Below are positions 1 through 6,757 of a stretch of DNA of 23,167 nt, in pieces. The DNA comes from a virus. Below the pieces are notes generated by a model that was not told the origin of the DNA, did not search any database, and saw only the letters and a list, made by a program, of their open reading frames with translations. The stretch lies in the IMG/VR virus record IMGVR_UViG_3300050024_000159, positions 1 to 23,167 of that record, one strand, 5' to 3'. Numbering within the stretch: position 1 is the first letter of the stretch; each line of letters begins with the position of its first letter. Position numbers and translations under genes: made by a program.

Positions 1-2
1 AG

Positions 3-410
3 TTTGAATACATCCCGACGCCCGTACATCTGGAGCGGGACACCAATGGGAAGCACAACACCGTCACTGAATACAGGGTGAGGCGCGGGGCAGCCCTTGG
101 GACATGGACGCGTTGGTTCAAGACCAATGATCTGGGCAACACCCTGATCAATCTTGGATTCAGGAAGAAGTTGCCCGCCACGCTGATGCATGATTTCGCG
201 TTTGAATCATTGCTCGGGCGCGGGGAAATCACGCTGAACAAGAAAATGGTTCGCGCCATTGCCAACGAGGCTGGATTCAATCATTTGGGCACGCACCTGT
301 ACAGCCGCCTCAAGCAGGTTGCGGACGATCGGTGGATAATGCCTTCATCCGCCATCATGGATCAGCAGGTCTATGCGCACCTGAAAAAAATCATTTCAAA
401 AAACTTATAG
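3..410 (+). CDS. 3' part of an unrecognised gene, cut by the window edge
   Basis: The frame is open from the first base of the window (first whole codon at base 3), so the GTG at 78 is probably internal and the true start lies upstream. The visible 135 residues are soluble and mixed-charge, with an arginine and tryptophan rich stretch (RRGAALGTWTRWF) in the first third and a basic C-terminus ending KKIISKNL. No membrane segment is seen and I recognise no family. It ends with TAG one base before the ATG of the next gene, so the two are very probably co-transcribed from a promoter outside the window. Confidence 0.75.
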   Translation, partial: FEYIPTPVHLERDTNGKHNTVTEYRVRRGAALGTWTRWFKTNDLGNTLINLGFRKKLPATLMHDFAFESLLGRGEITLNKKMVRAIANEAGFNHLGTHLYSRLKQVADDRWIMPSSAIMDQQVYAHLKKIISKNL

Positions 411-411
411 C

Positions 412-723
412 ATGTTACGGACAGCCAAATTGATTGAAACGCGCGAGGGCGCGTATGAGTTCATTATGAACCATTCAGACCCTGATGTGGTCAGGAAGCG
501 CAAGGCTGCATTCAACGTGGTGTACCCTGTTGATCCAGAGCTCGATATTATGCCTTATGATTGGCAAACGGAGCCCGACTGGTTTGATCGTATTGAGCGT
601 CATGTGGATGAGCACGGTGACCGCACGGTTATTGCCCAGCTGCTGTCGCAGCTTGAGGGGGATTACCTGATGGAGGAGCGGACGAACTTCCACGAGGTGA
701 CGTGGGTTATTACGCAGATTTAA
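412..723 (+). CDS. Hypothetical protein, 103 aa
   Basis: Small acidic soluble protein of no family I recognise. It begins one base after the stop of the preceding gene and has no promoter of its own, so it should be translated from the same message, probably with re-initiation. The middle is rich in Asp, Glu and Trp (DIMPYDWQTEPDWFDRIE) and the C-terminal third looks helical. Its stop lies directly upstream of the next promoter. Confidence 0.75.
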   Translation: MLRTAKLIETREGAYEFIMNHSDPDVVRKRKAAFNVVYPVDPELDIMPYDWQTEPDWFDRIERHVDEHGDRTVIAQLLSQLEGDYLMEERTNFHEVTWVITQI

Positions 724-724
724 C

Positions 725-755
725 TTGTAAAGTCGAAAAATAGTTCGTATCTTTG
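725..755 (+). promoter_or_regulatory. Bacteroidetes-type phage promoter for 773-1159
   Basis: TTG at 725-727, a 20-bp spacer ending AATAGTTCG, then TATCTTTG at 748-755. It matches the TTG / TAnnTTTG pattern of the Bacteroidetes primary sigma factor. Confidence 0.85.
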
Positions 756-772
756 CGTTAAATTACCACAGT

Positions 773-1159
773 ATGATAATCACAATGGGAATAAACGTAA
801 ACGATTCGAAGGAACGCTGGACGCATTTTCTTCTCTCCGTCAAAAAAACCATCGAGACCCGCAACACCAACAGCCTCAAACCGTACATTAACAAGCCTAT
901 GGGGCTGATACGTACGGGGGTGGGAAAAGCCCAAGTCGTTGGTATTATTCAACTGGGCGAGCCGATTGAATACCGCACGCTGGAAGAGTTCAGGGCTGAC
1001 ACTCACAGGCACTGCATACAGAAAGGAAGCGCCTTTGATTTTAACGGCTGGAAGTTCGGATATCCCGTGACCATCATTAAGAAGCTTGAAACCCCTATGC
1101 CTGTATATTCATTAGGAATTATTGCACGTCAGATAACACCCATCGAGGTGGCTTGTTAA
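773..1159 (+). CDS. ASCH-like domain protein
   Basis: About 128 residues. From around residue 45 the pattern is ASCH-like: a VVGIIQLGEPIEY strand, then LEEFRADTHRHCI, a WKFGYPVTIIKKLE segment and TPMPVY. ASCH folds are PUA-related beta barrels that bind RNA or modified bases; the exact ligand here is unknown. It has its own promoter and stands alone. A second ATG at 785 gives a protein four residues shorter and has the A-rich ACA context typical of starts here, so it may be the real start. The family call rests on visual pattern matching only. Confidence 0.7.
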   Translation: MIITMGINVNDSKERWTHFLLSVKKTIETRNTNSLKPYINKPMGLIRTGVGKAQVVGIIQLGEPIEYRTLEEFRADTHRHCIQKGSAFDFNGWKFGYPVTIIKKLETPMPVYSLGIIARQITPIEVAC

Positions 1160-1165
1160 TTAAAA

Positions 1166-1197
1166 TTAGGAAAGTCGTAAAATAGTTCGTACCTTTG
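1166..1197 (+). promoter_or_regulatory. Phage promoter for the GP88-like gene
   Basis: TTAG at 1166-1169, conserved spacer with GAAAGTCGTAAAATAGTTCG, and TACCTTTG at 1190-1197. The start codon is 24 bp beyond the -7 box. Confidence 0.87.
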
Positions 1198-1220
1198 TTG
1201 AAAGTTTAAAACCTACTCGT

Positions 1221-1847
1221 ATGAAATTCATAAAGAACAAAAAATATTACACAGGAATCGTTTACGAATGGAACCTACCGACGGGGGTAACCTGTCCCTT
1301 TGCCCTTGAATGCAAGGTAAGCGTCGACCGTGTAAGCGGTAAGTTCAGCATTGCCCGCGGGGCGTTTAAATGTTATGCGGCTTCGGCTGAACGTTTTCCC
1401 GCCGTGCGAGAGCACCGCTGGCACAATTATGAAGCGGCTAAAATGGCTAATATTCCTGAACTACCAGCCGACGCAAAGCACGTCCGTATTCATATGTCAG
1501 GCGATTTTTTCAGCCAGCATTACTTTGACGTATGGCTTGATTACGCCCGCAAGCATCCTGATGTGAAGTTCTGGGCGTTCACCAAGAGTATAACCTACTG
1601 GGTGAACAGGCTGGGCGATATTCCCAGCAACTTGATACTGACAGCCAGCTACGGGGGCAAGCATGACGCCCTGATTGAATGCTACAACCTGAAATATACC
1701 AAGGTGGTAAAGTCGGTGGAAGAAGCTGCTGGAATGCCGATTGATTTCAATGACGACTACGCCCGTATGCCTGATGTGAATTTCTGTCTGCTGGACAATA
1801 ACGCCGTGGGAAAGGCGAAACAAAAAGATAAATTAAGAAAGTCATAA
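1221..1847 (+). CDS. GP88-family phage protein
   Basis: 208 residues resembling the phage gene product 88 family, whose function is unknown. Visible signs are an N-terminal cysteine cluster (TCPFALECK, Cys25 and Cys31, then FKCYAA with Cys51) that could bind metal, followed by VRIHMSGDFFSQHYFDVW around residues 88-105 and WAFTKS near 118-123. The HxxGDF and FTKS motifs typify the family. The last codons and the TAA lie inside the next promoter, so the C-terminus (LRKS) is encoded by promoter sequence. Confidence 0.8.
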   Translation: MKFIKNKKYYTGIVYEWNLPTGVTCPFALECKVSVDRVSGKFSIARGAFKCYAASAERFPAVREHRWHNYEAAKMANIPELPADAKHVRIHMSGDFFSQHYFDVWLDYARKHPDVKFWAFTKSITYWVNRLGDIPSNLILTASYGGKHDALIECYNLKYTKVVKSVEEAAGMPIDFNDDYARMPDVNFCLLDNNAVGKAKQKDKLRKS

Positions 1848-1864
1848 AATAGTTCGTACCTTTG
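1833..1864 (+). promoter_or_regulatory. Phage promoter for 1891-2430
   Basis: TTAA at 1833-1836, spacer with GAAAGTCATAAAATAGTTCG, TACCTTTG at 1857-1864. It overlaps the last codons and stop (1845-1847) of the upstream gene. Confidence 0.85.
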
Positions 1865-1890
1865 CATTGAACTTTAAAAACAAACGTCGT

Positions 1891-2430
1891 ATGAAAATCG
1901 AATTGAAAAAACTCCAAGTGTACCCGCGAATGAGTGAGGAAACAACTGCATTCAGCGCCGAGGTATACATTAATGGCACGCACGTGGGCTCCGCAAGGAA
2001 CGACGGCAAGGGCGGCGAAACGGAACTGCAATTTTACCACGCGCAGGTCAGCAAGGAAGCGTTGTTATGCGACGCGGCTTTTGCGTGGGCTGCCGCACTG
2101 CCCCCTAAAGATTTTGGCGGTAAACGCACGTGGAAAATGGATTTGAACTCATACATTGAAGACCTGATGTACGAGCAGTTGCAGATGAAAAAAAATATGA
2201 CCAAGTGGAAGAAAGGCTACGCGTGGGGCGTGCCAAAAGCCAAAAGTTATACGTATCGTGCATTGAAGCCCCGCGGAATGACCTTTGAGAAAATGATAGC
2301 CATTGACGCGGTTGCCGCCCGCAGAATAATCCAGTCGAACATTGCTACCATTAAACGCGACCTGAATAAAGATCGTGGTGAAGTATTGTTAAACGCCGAT
2401 TACCTCAGAAGCCTCGGGTTTAATGTCTAA
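1891..2430 (+). CDS. Conserved hypothetical phage protein, 179 aa
   Basis: I chose the ATG at 1891 because a TTG at 1867 lies only three bases beyond the promoter -7 box and within the expected leader. The N-terminal half (YPRMSEETTAFSAEVYINGTHVGSARNDGKGG) is a beta-rich segment of a type I associate with small phage and plasmid proteins of unknown function. The second half is basic and helical, with KKNMTKWKKGYAWG near residues 108-121. The last 42 bases overlap the convergent end of the minus-strand endonuclease gene, so the C-terminus may have changed when that gene inserted. Confidence 0.75.
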   Translation: MKIELKKLQVYPRMSEETTAFSAEVYINGTHVGSARNDGKGGETELQFYHAQVSKEALLCDAAFAWAAALPPKDFGGKRTWKMDLNSYIEDLMYEQLQMKKNMTKWKKGYAWGVPKAKSYTYRALKPRGMTFEKMIAIDAVAARRIIQSNIATIKRDLNKDRGEVLLNADYLRSLGFNV

Positions 2431-3453
2431 TTTGAGGTCGATAATATCTGTTATTACCCCCAAGAATATCAACGCTTTATTTTCATTAAACGTGCGCATC
2501 GAATTGTTGTCAATCGTACATAATTCGATGCCGCGTTCTAAACACGCTTGAAATTTTCGTTGATCATTATTTTGTATTTTATCTAAAAGTTCCTGTCCAT
2601 AAATAGGTTCATAATGAAATATACCATTTAGCTCAAAAGCTAATTTCATTGAAGGAATATAAATATCTAATTCAGAATTGATTGTATCGTTTCTATTAAA
2701 ATGAATTTCTAATTCAGGGTAAAAGTCTTTTAGTTGTGGTTCCAGCCATTTTTCTAATTTTGACCTTCCGCACCCCCACGTTTTATGCGCAGCATTATAT
2801 TTCGCGCTGCACGATATTGAGCAAAAACTATGTGCTTTACCTTTAAGATCACATTCTCTTTTAGTTATTGGCTTGCCACAAAAGTAACACACTAAGTTTA
2901 TTTCATCTTTACGTAAATGTTGATGAAAACATTTTAATGAACAAAACTGTAATCCTGTTTTTATTCTACATGGTTTTCGTTGTAAAATTTTTCCACAGGT
3001 AGTACATGTAGTATTTATTTGTTTAAATTTATCTATATCATAACACTGCTGACTGCAATAGTGTTTATTATTTCTTGTTACTTCAGATTTTTTTCTTAAA
3101 ATGCTGTTTCCGCAAATTGGACATGTAATAGACACTCGACGAGAAATTTTATATTCCTTCCAGCAATTCCCTGAACAAAAATTATGGTTATTTTTCTGTA
3201 TTTTATGTGGCTCTTTATAAAATGACTTGCCGCATTGATGACAAATTAATTCAACAACTATTTTACGGTGTTTGTTCTTACAGTTATTAGAACAGAATCT
3301 ACCGCTATTTTTGTATTTAGGGTCGTTTGTTCGTGCTCTGGCTATATGCCGTTTTTCAATATAAAAATCTTTATGGCATTCTTCGCACTCGCATTGCAGT
3401 TTATGTGTTGCCCGCGTGTTATTATATTCTTCCTCTGTGAATTTAATTATCAT
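2389..3453 (-). CDS. Zinc-finger-array endonuclease, five fingers (homing-endonuclease-like)
   Basis: 354 residues; the start at 3453 gives MIIKFTEEEY, matching the related gene at 10629-11582. Five C-x2-C / F-C-S-x2-C modules follow: Cys21/23, 26, 54, 58; 71, 74, 93, 97; 111, 114, 133, 137; 150, 153, 171, 175; 189, 192, 211, 215. The C-terminal domain (about 228-354) has SELDIYIP (Glu261, Asp263), LAFELNGIFHYEP (Glu274, His280) and a later NNDQRKF (Asp297), a Vsr or EDxHD-like PD-(D/E)xK nuclease pattern. The likely role is site-specific DNA cleavage by a free-standing homing endonuclease, the fingers binding the target. The gene is AT-rich compared with its neighbours and on the opposite strand. 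Its 3' end overlaps the upstream gene by 42 bases. Function is inferred from motifs. Confidence 0.85.
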   Translation of the reverse strand: MIIKFTEEEYNNTRATHKLQCECEECHKDFYIEKRHIARARTNDPKYKNSGRFCSNNCKNKHRKIVVELICHQCGKSFYKEPHKIQKNNHNFCSGNCWKEYKISRRVSITCPICGNSILRKKSEVTRNNKHYCSQQCYDIDKFKQINTTCTTCGKILQRKPCRIKTGLQFCSLKCFHQHLRKDEINLVCYFCGKPITKRECDLKGKAHSFCSISCSAKYNAAHKTWGCGRSKLEKWLEPQLKDFYPELEIHFNRNDTINSELDIYIPSMKLAFELNGIFHYEPIYGQELLDKIQNNDQRKFQACLERGIELCTIDNNSMRTFNENKALIFLGVITDIIDLKLDIKPEASEVIGV

Positions 3454-3486
3454 ACCCTGTTTTATTATAAATATCATCGTGTTTAC

Positions 3487-3494
3487 CAAAAGTA
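3487..3494 (-). promoter_or_regulatory. Candidate -7 element of the first endonuclease gene
   Basis: On the minus strand TACTTTTG (a TAnnTTTG match) lies 33 bases before the start codon, followed by ATATTTATAATAAA. The second endonuclease gene has TACTTTTT at exactly the same distance with the same downstream AT-rich block. No good TTG is seen at -33. Confidence 0.45.
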
Positions 3495-3537
3495 TAATAC
3501 TATGATTGAGTTGAACACGTTTTTTTTTATGGAATGC

Positions 3538-3568
3538 TTGCACAGTCATAAAAAAGTTTGTACCTTTG
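3538..3568 (+). promoter_or_regulatory. Phage promoter for 3587-4054
   Basis: TTG at 3538-3540, 20-bp spacer, TACCTTTG at 3561-3568. The spacer ends AAGTTTG rather than the usual TAGTTCG, so this is one of the more diverged copies. Confidence 0.78.
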
Positions 3569-3586
3569 CAGCATAACATTAAAATT

Positions 3587-4054
3587 ATGAAAGCACAGGA
3601 AATAAAAACGCTGGACGATGTGCGCAAGTTTCTTGCGAGAATACCCAACTTGCATAATGGTGGCTGCGGGGTATCTGCCATTGCGATGTATCGCTGGTTG
3701 AAGAAGTACACACATAACCCGCGGGTGCGGTTTGTACTGTGTTATAAGGCAGGAAGCGAAGTATTCTTTCGCCGCAATTCGCGGTTTCTTTCCTCGGACA
3801 AGGACAGCTACCCTACCGCTTGTTCACATGCTGGGATTTATTATGACGACCCAGCAACAATGCAGACCGCGCCGATTGACGCCCGCGGGTATCTTCCGAT
3901 AACCAATTATGAATACACGCAGGTGTTCAGGCGTGCGCACCCTATGATAGCAATGGTAAAAGAAAAGGGCGAGTGGTATGACGCGTTCAATCGTGACAAA
4001 TATATTCCGATCATTGAAAAAAGATTAGGAATAAACTTGAAAGATATTTTGTAA
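3587..4054 (+). CDS. Hypothetical phage protein with a GGCGVSA motif, 155 aa
   Basis: The ATG at 3587 is 19 bases after the -7 box; an in-frame TTG at 3566 lies within that box and is rejected. The N-terminal segment HNGGCGVSAIAMYRWLKK (around residues 23-40, Cys27) resembles the catalytic-cysteine helix of papain-like or transglutaminase-like proteins. A later histidine (CSHAGIYYDD) and WYDAFN could supply the other active-site residues. This is only a shape resemblance, and a non-enzymatic protein is equally possible. It is a single-gene unit next to the first endonuclease gene. Confidence 0.75.
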   Translation: MKAQEIKTLDDVRKFLARIPNLHNGGCGVSAIAMYRWLKKYTHNPRVRFVLCYKAGSEVFFRRNSRFLSSDKDSYPTACSHAGIYYDDPATMQTAPIDARGYLPITNYEYTQVFRRAHPMIAMVKEKGEWYDAFNRDKYIPIIEKRLGINLKDIL

Positions 4055-4078
4055 ATCGAAAAATAGTTCGTATCTTTG
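4047..4078 (+). promoter_or_regulatory. Phage promoter for 4116-4514
   Basis: TTTTG at 4047-4051, spacer with AATCGAAAAATAGTTCG, TATCTTTG at 4071-4078. The 5' end overlaps the stop of the upstream gene. Confidence 0.84.
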
Positions 4079-4115
4079 TAGTTCAAAACAATTAAACCAT
4101 TAAAACCGTAAAACT

Positions 4116-4514
4116 ATGAAACTGGTTCTCGAATTAAACAAGAATTTTTATCCCTCCGATCACGCCCTTGGTGTTATAGCTGGCGGCAGAATTATGGTGA
4201 CCCCCGCCATTGGTGAGGACTTTTGGCAGTATCGTGTGAGGCTCAACAAAAAGGGTCAGGCAATTGTGGGCTTCCCCAAGTTCACCCTGATTGGTATTGG
4301 ATTTGCGAAGGAAACCGACTGGAACACAAATTTGCCCTCCAGCTGTGAAACTGAACACATTTACAACCATATCAAGCATAACAAGGGCGATAAGAATATT
4401 AAGCGCGCCGACTGTATTGAAGCCATTAAAATGATACAGGCAGCCGTGCCAGTGGAAAAGGTTGACCGCCACGACATCAGAAAAATAGTTACACGGAAGC
4501 TTGCAAAGTCGTAA
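4116..4514 (+). CDS. Hypothetical protein, 132 aa
   Basis: No family recognised. The first half is beta-rich (LALGVIAGGRIMVTPAIG-like strands and FPKFTLIGIGFAKETDWNTNLPS in the middle); the second half is basic and helical. The leader from -7 box to ATG is 37 bases, longer than most here. The final residues LAKS and the TAA at 4512-4514 are encoded by the next promoter. Confidence 0.75.
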   Translation: MKLVLELNKNFYPSDHALGVIAGGRIMVTPAIGEDFWQYRVRLNKKGQAIVGFPKFTLIGIGFAKETDWNTNLPSSCETEHIYNHIKHNKGDKNIKRADCIEAIKMIQAAVPVEKVDRHDIRKIVTRKLAKS

Positions 4515-4531
4515 AATAGTTCGTACCTTTG
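4501..4531 (+). promoter_or_regulatory. Phage promoter for 4557-5207
   Basis: TTG 4501-4503, 20-bp spacer with CAAAGTCGTAAAATAGTTCG, TACCTTTG 4524-4531. It contains the stop codon of the upstream gene. Confidence 0.87.
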
Positions 4532-4556
4532 CATTAACATTTAAAAACATAAACCA

Positions 4557-5207
4557 ATGGGACAGTATTACAGGGCGGTAAGTATAAACCGCAAACAGGC
4601 AGTAAGCCCTTACGATTACGACAACGGGGCTAAATTAATGGAGCATAGTTTTTTAACAAACTCTTACCTTAACGTGGTAATGATGTTACTCTCGGCTGGC
4701 GGGGCGTGGCATAAAACCCGTCTTGTCTGGGCTGGCGACTACTCCGAGCAGAAGCAGGACGAGCTTATTCCTGCAAAGGTTAAAGCCGCTTATTCTAAAT
4801 GGTACGATAAAACCGAGCCTGAATATGCGCTTAAATATCCTGAAAATCGCATACCAAATCTTTATAATTTGGTTACAAAAATGGGTAAGAACGGCAAAAT
4901 TCCGTCGTTTGGGTTTCAAGTAATCAGACCAGCGGAACCAACTCAGGAAGACGTCAAGCTCTTACGGTTCATAGTAAACCATACCAAAAAAGAGTTTGTT
5001 GATCTAACAAAATGCCCGAAGGATAAGAAAAATTTTGGATGGGAGTTACATCCGCTTTCCCTGCTCACCTGTGACAGCTTCGGTAGTGGCGGCAGTTACC
5101 ACGGCGAAAATAAGTACCGTGGCACATGGGTCGGCGACGTGATTTCGGCGGAGCCTTTTATGCCCGCTATTGATTTCAAAGAGATCAAACCAAATTTTAA
5201 GGAATAA
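4557..5207 (+). CDS. Conserved hypothetical phage protein (MGQYYRAVSI family)
   Basis: 216 residues. The opening MGQYYRAVSINRK, then DYDNGAKLMEHSFLTNSYL and LVWAGDYSEQ, match a widespread phage and mobile-element family of unknown function that usually begins MGxYY with a KLMEHS motif. The C-terminal region carries LLTCDSFGSGGSY and a GTWVGDVIS strand. No membrane segment or known catalytic set is visible. It is a single-gene unit. Confidence 0.82.
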   Translation: MGQYYRAVSINRKQAVSPYDYDNGAKLMEHSFLTNSYLNVVMMLLSAGGAWHKTRLVWAGDYSEQKQDELIPAKVKAAYSKWYDKTEPEYALKYPENRIPNLYNLVTKMGKNGKIPSFGFQVIRPAEPTQEDVKLLRFIVNHTKKEFVDLTKCPKDKKNFGWELHPLSLLTCDSFGSGGSYHGENKYRGTWVGDVISAEPFMPAIDFKEIKPNFKE

Positions 5208-5217
5208 AACCGTACTC

Positions 5218-5267
5218 TTTTGCGATCTGTCGAAAATAAATCATAAAATATTTGGCAGATCGCAAAA
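5218..5267. repeat. Perfect 12-bp inverted repeat overlapping a promoter
   Basis: TTTTGCGATCTG at 5218-5229 and CAGATCGCAAAA at 5256-5267 are exact inverted copies separated by 26 bp. The right arm lies between the -33 and -7 boxes of the promoter at 5252-5282. It could be an operator for a dimeric regulator or an RNA stem-loop at the end of the upstream message; there is no T-run after it on the plus strand. Confidence 0.8.
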
Positions 5268-5282
5268 AAGTTCGTACCTTTG
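5252..5282 (+). promoter_or_regulatory. Phage promoter with operator-like spacer for 5309-6352
   Basis: TTG 5252-5254, 20-bp spacer, TACCTTTG 5275-5282. Instead of the usual AAAGTCG the spacer carries the right arm of a 12-bp inverted repeat, so this promoter may be regulated differently from the others. Confidence 0.82.
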
Positions 5283-5308
5283 TATTGAACTTTAAAACAT
5301 AAACCAAT

Positions 5309-5530
5309 ATGAAAACATATAAAATAGCGTGGGAAATCCAAGTAAACGCTAACAGCCCATTGGAGGCAGCCAAGGACGCAGTAACAATAATGCGCGACGC
5401 TGATAATATCGCGCAGCAGTTTTATGTCCAAGATGAAGACACGAACGAAGTGGTTTCCGTTGATCTGGACGAACCAGACGAGGACGCCGTGCTGCCCGTG
5501 GCAAATTATACACCACTCATCTGTCAGTAG
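5309..5530 (+). CDS. Small acidic hypothetical protein, 73 aa
   Basis: It begins with a beta strand MKTYKIAWEIQVNA followed by SPLEAAKDAVTIM, a small-domain arrangement also found in short plasmid and phage proteins of unknown role. The C-terminal half is strongly acidic (DLDEPDEDA). It is first gene of a two-gene operon with the DUF932 gene, 24 bases apart and without an intervening promoter. Confidence 0.75.
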   Translation: MKTYKIAWEIQVNANSPLEAAKDAVTIMRDADNIAQQFYVQDEDTNEVVSVDLDEPDEDAVLPVANYTPLICQ

Positions 5531-5554
5531 TATTCACAATTAAAAGTTAAAGCT

Positions 5555-6352
5555 ATGATGACGTTAGAAGATATGAAAATTGCGGCACCAGCCGCATTTT
5601 GTGAACATCCAGTAGAAGAAGTTTCGAAGAGGTATGTCTTCATTCCAACAACGAGGCTTATTGAAGACCTTAACTCGTTAGGATGGCACGAAGCGAGAGC
5701 TAACCAGCCAAAATCGCGCAAAAGCCCTCTTACCGCAAAACACCGTATAATATTTAGGTCGGATGAGTTTCCGATGACCAACGGTCTGGTACCAGAGCTA
5801 ATTACAACCAACAGTCATGACAGGAGCAGCGCATTTGTGTTCTTCCTTGGATTATTCCGTCAGGTTTGTAGTAATGGATTATGCGTACTGGACAGCCGAT
5901 TTGAGGAGTTCAGGATTCGCCACATTTATTATGAGTTCGAGGGAATCAGGGAGCTGGTCAATTCCACTGTATTGAACATTCCCAACTTGATGAGCGCCGT
6001 TGAACGGTTGAAGCTGGTTATGATGACCAAGGAGCAGCAGGAAGACTTTGCATTCAGAGCGCTCGCGCTACGCTTCCCAGAATATGTCAGGACAAACAAA
6101 ACCATTAACATAAGTCAGATTGCACATGCCGTTGACGTTCCAGCGTTCCTGACCCCTTATCGTCCTGAAGACGAGGGCAACGCCGTCTGGGCAGTTTACA
6201 ACCGCATACAGGAAAAGTTGATTAAAGGAAAATGGAGCCGCATTGGTTTGACCGATAATGTTTCGAAGAAAGTAAGAAAAGTAGAAAACATCGGGCTGGA
6301 CATTAAGTTAAACACTGGGCTATGGCAAATGGCAAATAGCTATGCCATATAA
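5555..6352 (+). CDS. DUF932-family protein
   Basis: 265 residues. The signature run is IPTTRLIEDLNSLGWHEARAN (about 30-50), KHRIIFR, ELITTNSHDRSSAFVFFLGLFRQVCSNGLCV (about 81-112) and a helical C-terminal half. This is the DUF932 pattern of plasmid and phage proteins, whose biochemical role is not established. It is the second gene of an operon with 5309-5530. A different DUF932-type protein is encoded at 21006-21938. Confidence 0.85.
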   Translation: MMTLEDMKIAAPAAFCEHPVEEVSKRYVFIPTTRLIEDLNSLGWHEARANQPKSRKSPLTAKHRIIFRSDEFPMTNGLVPELITTNSHDRSSAFVFFLGLFRQVCSNGLCVLDSRFEEFRIRHIYYEFEGIRELVNSTVLNIPNLMSAVERLKLVMMTKEQQEDFAFRALALRFPEYVRTNKTINISQIAHAVDVPAFLTPYRPEDEGNAVWAVYNRIQEKLIKGKWSRIGLTDNVSKKVRKVENIGLDIKLNTGLWQMANSYAI

Positions 6353-6353
6353 A

Positions 6354-6385
6354 TTAGGAAAGTCGCAAAATAGTTCGTACCTTTA
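6354..6385 (+). promoter_or_regulatory. Degenerate promoter copy upstream of the RNA gene
   Basis: TTAG at 6354-6357 and a normal spacer with GAAAGTCGCAAAATAGTTCG, but the -7 box reads TACCTTTA (6378-6385) instead of TACCTTTG. It sits 67 bp upstream of a second, intact promoter and may be inactive or a weak tandem promoter. Confidence 0.7.
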
Positions 6386-6421
6386 CCGAAGAACAAGTGA
6401 CGGAATAATTTTCAAAAAATC

Positions 6422-6452
6422 TTTGAAAATCTAAAAATAGTTCTTATCTTTG
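6422..6452 (+). promoter_or_regulatory. Promoter of the structured RNA unit
   Basis: TTTG 6422-6425, spacer with AATAGTTCT, TATCTTTG 6445-6452. The expected start of transcription, about six bases on, coincides with the first paired base of the RNA (6458). Confidence 0.8.
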
Positions 6453-6457
6453 CATTG

Positions 6458-6614
6458 GATTCTGATGGGGGCTTGCCCTTGGATGGGCTTCGGCTGCACA
6501 AGGTAGTACTGAAACGTGTGCGGAGCTGCCGTGGGGAAATGAGAGGTTTGATCACCTTAGAGCCACGGTAAACGGGACACCAGACCTGTTGCTGCCCCCT
6601 GATGAATCTAATTC
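6458..6614 (+). ncRNA. Structured non-coding RNA domain, family not recognised
   Basis: The domain is closed by GATTC 6458-6462 with GAATC 6604-6608, a symmetric UGAU/UGAU loop that can form tandem G-A pairs, and GGGGGC 6467-6472 with GCCCCC 6594-6599. Inside are several hairpins: GCCC/GGGC near 6475-6488, GCACA/TGTGC with CGGC/GCCG, CCGTGG/CCACGG enclosing AGGT/ACCT, and ACGGG/CCTGT. No good ORF fits the stretch. It is transcribed with the downstream tRNA-like domain from one promoter to one terminator. It could be a leader processed off the tRNA or a functional RNA of its own; I match it to no known family. Confidence 0.6.
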
Positions 6615-6755
6615 GCCGCGATGGTGGAAAGTGTATCCGTCCGCGTAATATAAAATAAAGGCGGGCAAGAGTACGGTTAGACACGTCAGTTCTGAGATAT
6701 GGGCTGATGATCGCTACAGGCGGTCGTATAGGTTAGAATCCTGTTCGCGGCACCA
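6615..6755 (+). tRNA. tRNA-Leu-like RNA with a hairpin inserted in the D-loop
   Basis: Acceptor GCCGCGA 6615-6621 pairs perfectly with TCGCGGC 6745-6751, followed by A and an encoded CCA (6753-6755). D-stem GTG 6624-6626 pairs with CAC 6682-6684; long variable arm GATCGC/GCGGTC 6709-6725; T-arm ATAGG, loop TTAGAAT, CCTGT 6728-6744. This is a class II, leucine-like layout. Oddities: about 42 extra D-loop bases (6633-6674) that form their own hairpin (GTAT/GTAC and GTCCGC/GCGGGC); an anticodon arm about five bases too long, with GAG flanked by U and A (6694-6696) as the likely anticodon; and A in place of the invariant C of the T-loop. It may be a modified tRNA, a decoy or a pseudo-tRNA. Confidence 0.65.
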
Positions 6756-6757
6756 CA

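Noticed and set aside
6598-6640. Hammerhead ribozyme (CTGATGA followed by GAAA)
   Set aside because: The stem needed between the two motifs does not form, and CTGATGA is better explained by the symmetric loop of the 6458-6608 fold.
6412-6684. Minus-strand 90-residue ORF across the RNA unit
   Set aside because: It runs antisense through paired RNA stems, has no promoter signal, and is arginine-rich as expected for a chance frame.
6458-6755. tmRNA or RNase P RNA
   Set aside because: There is no tag reading frame or tmRNA-type alanine acceptor pairing, and the conserved RNase P core words are absent.
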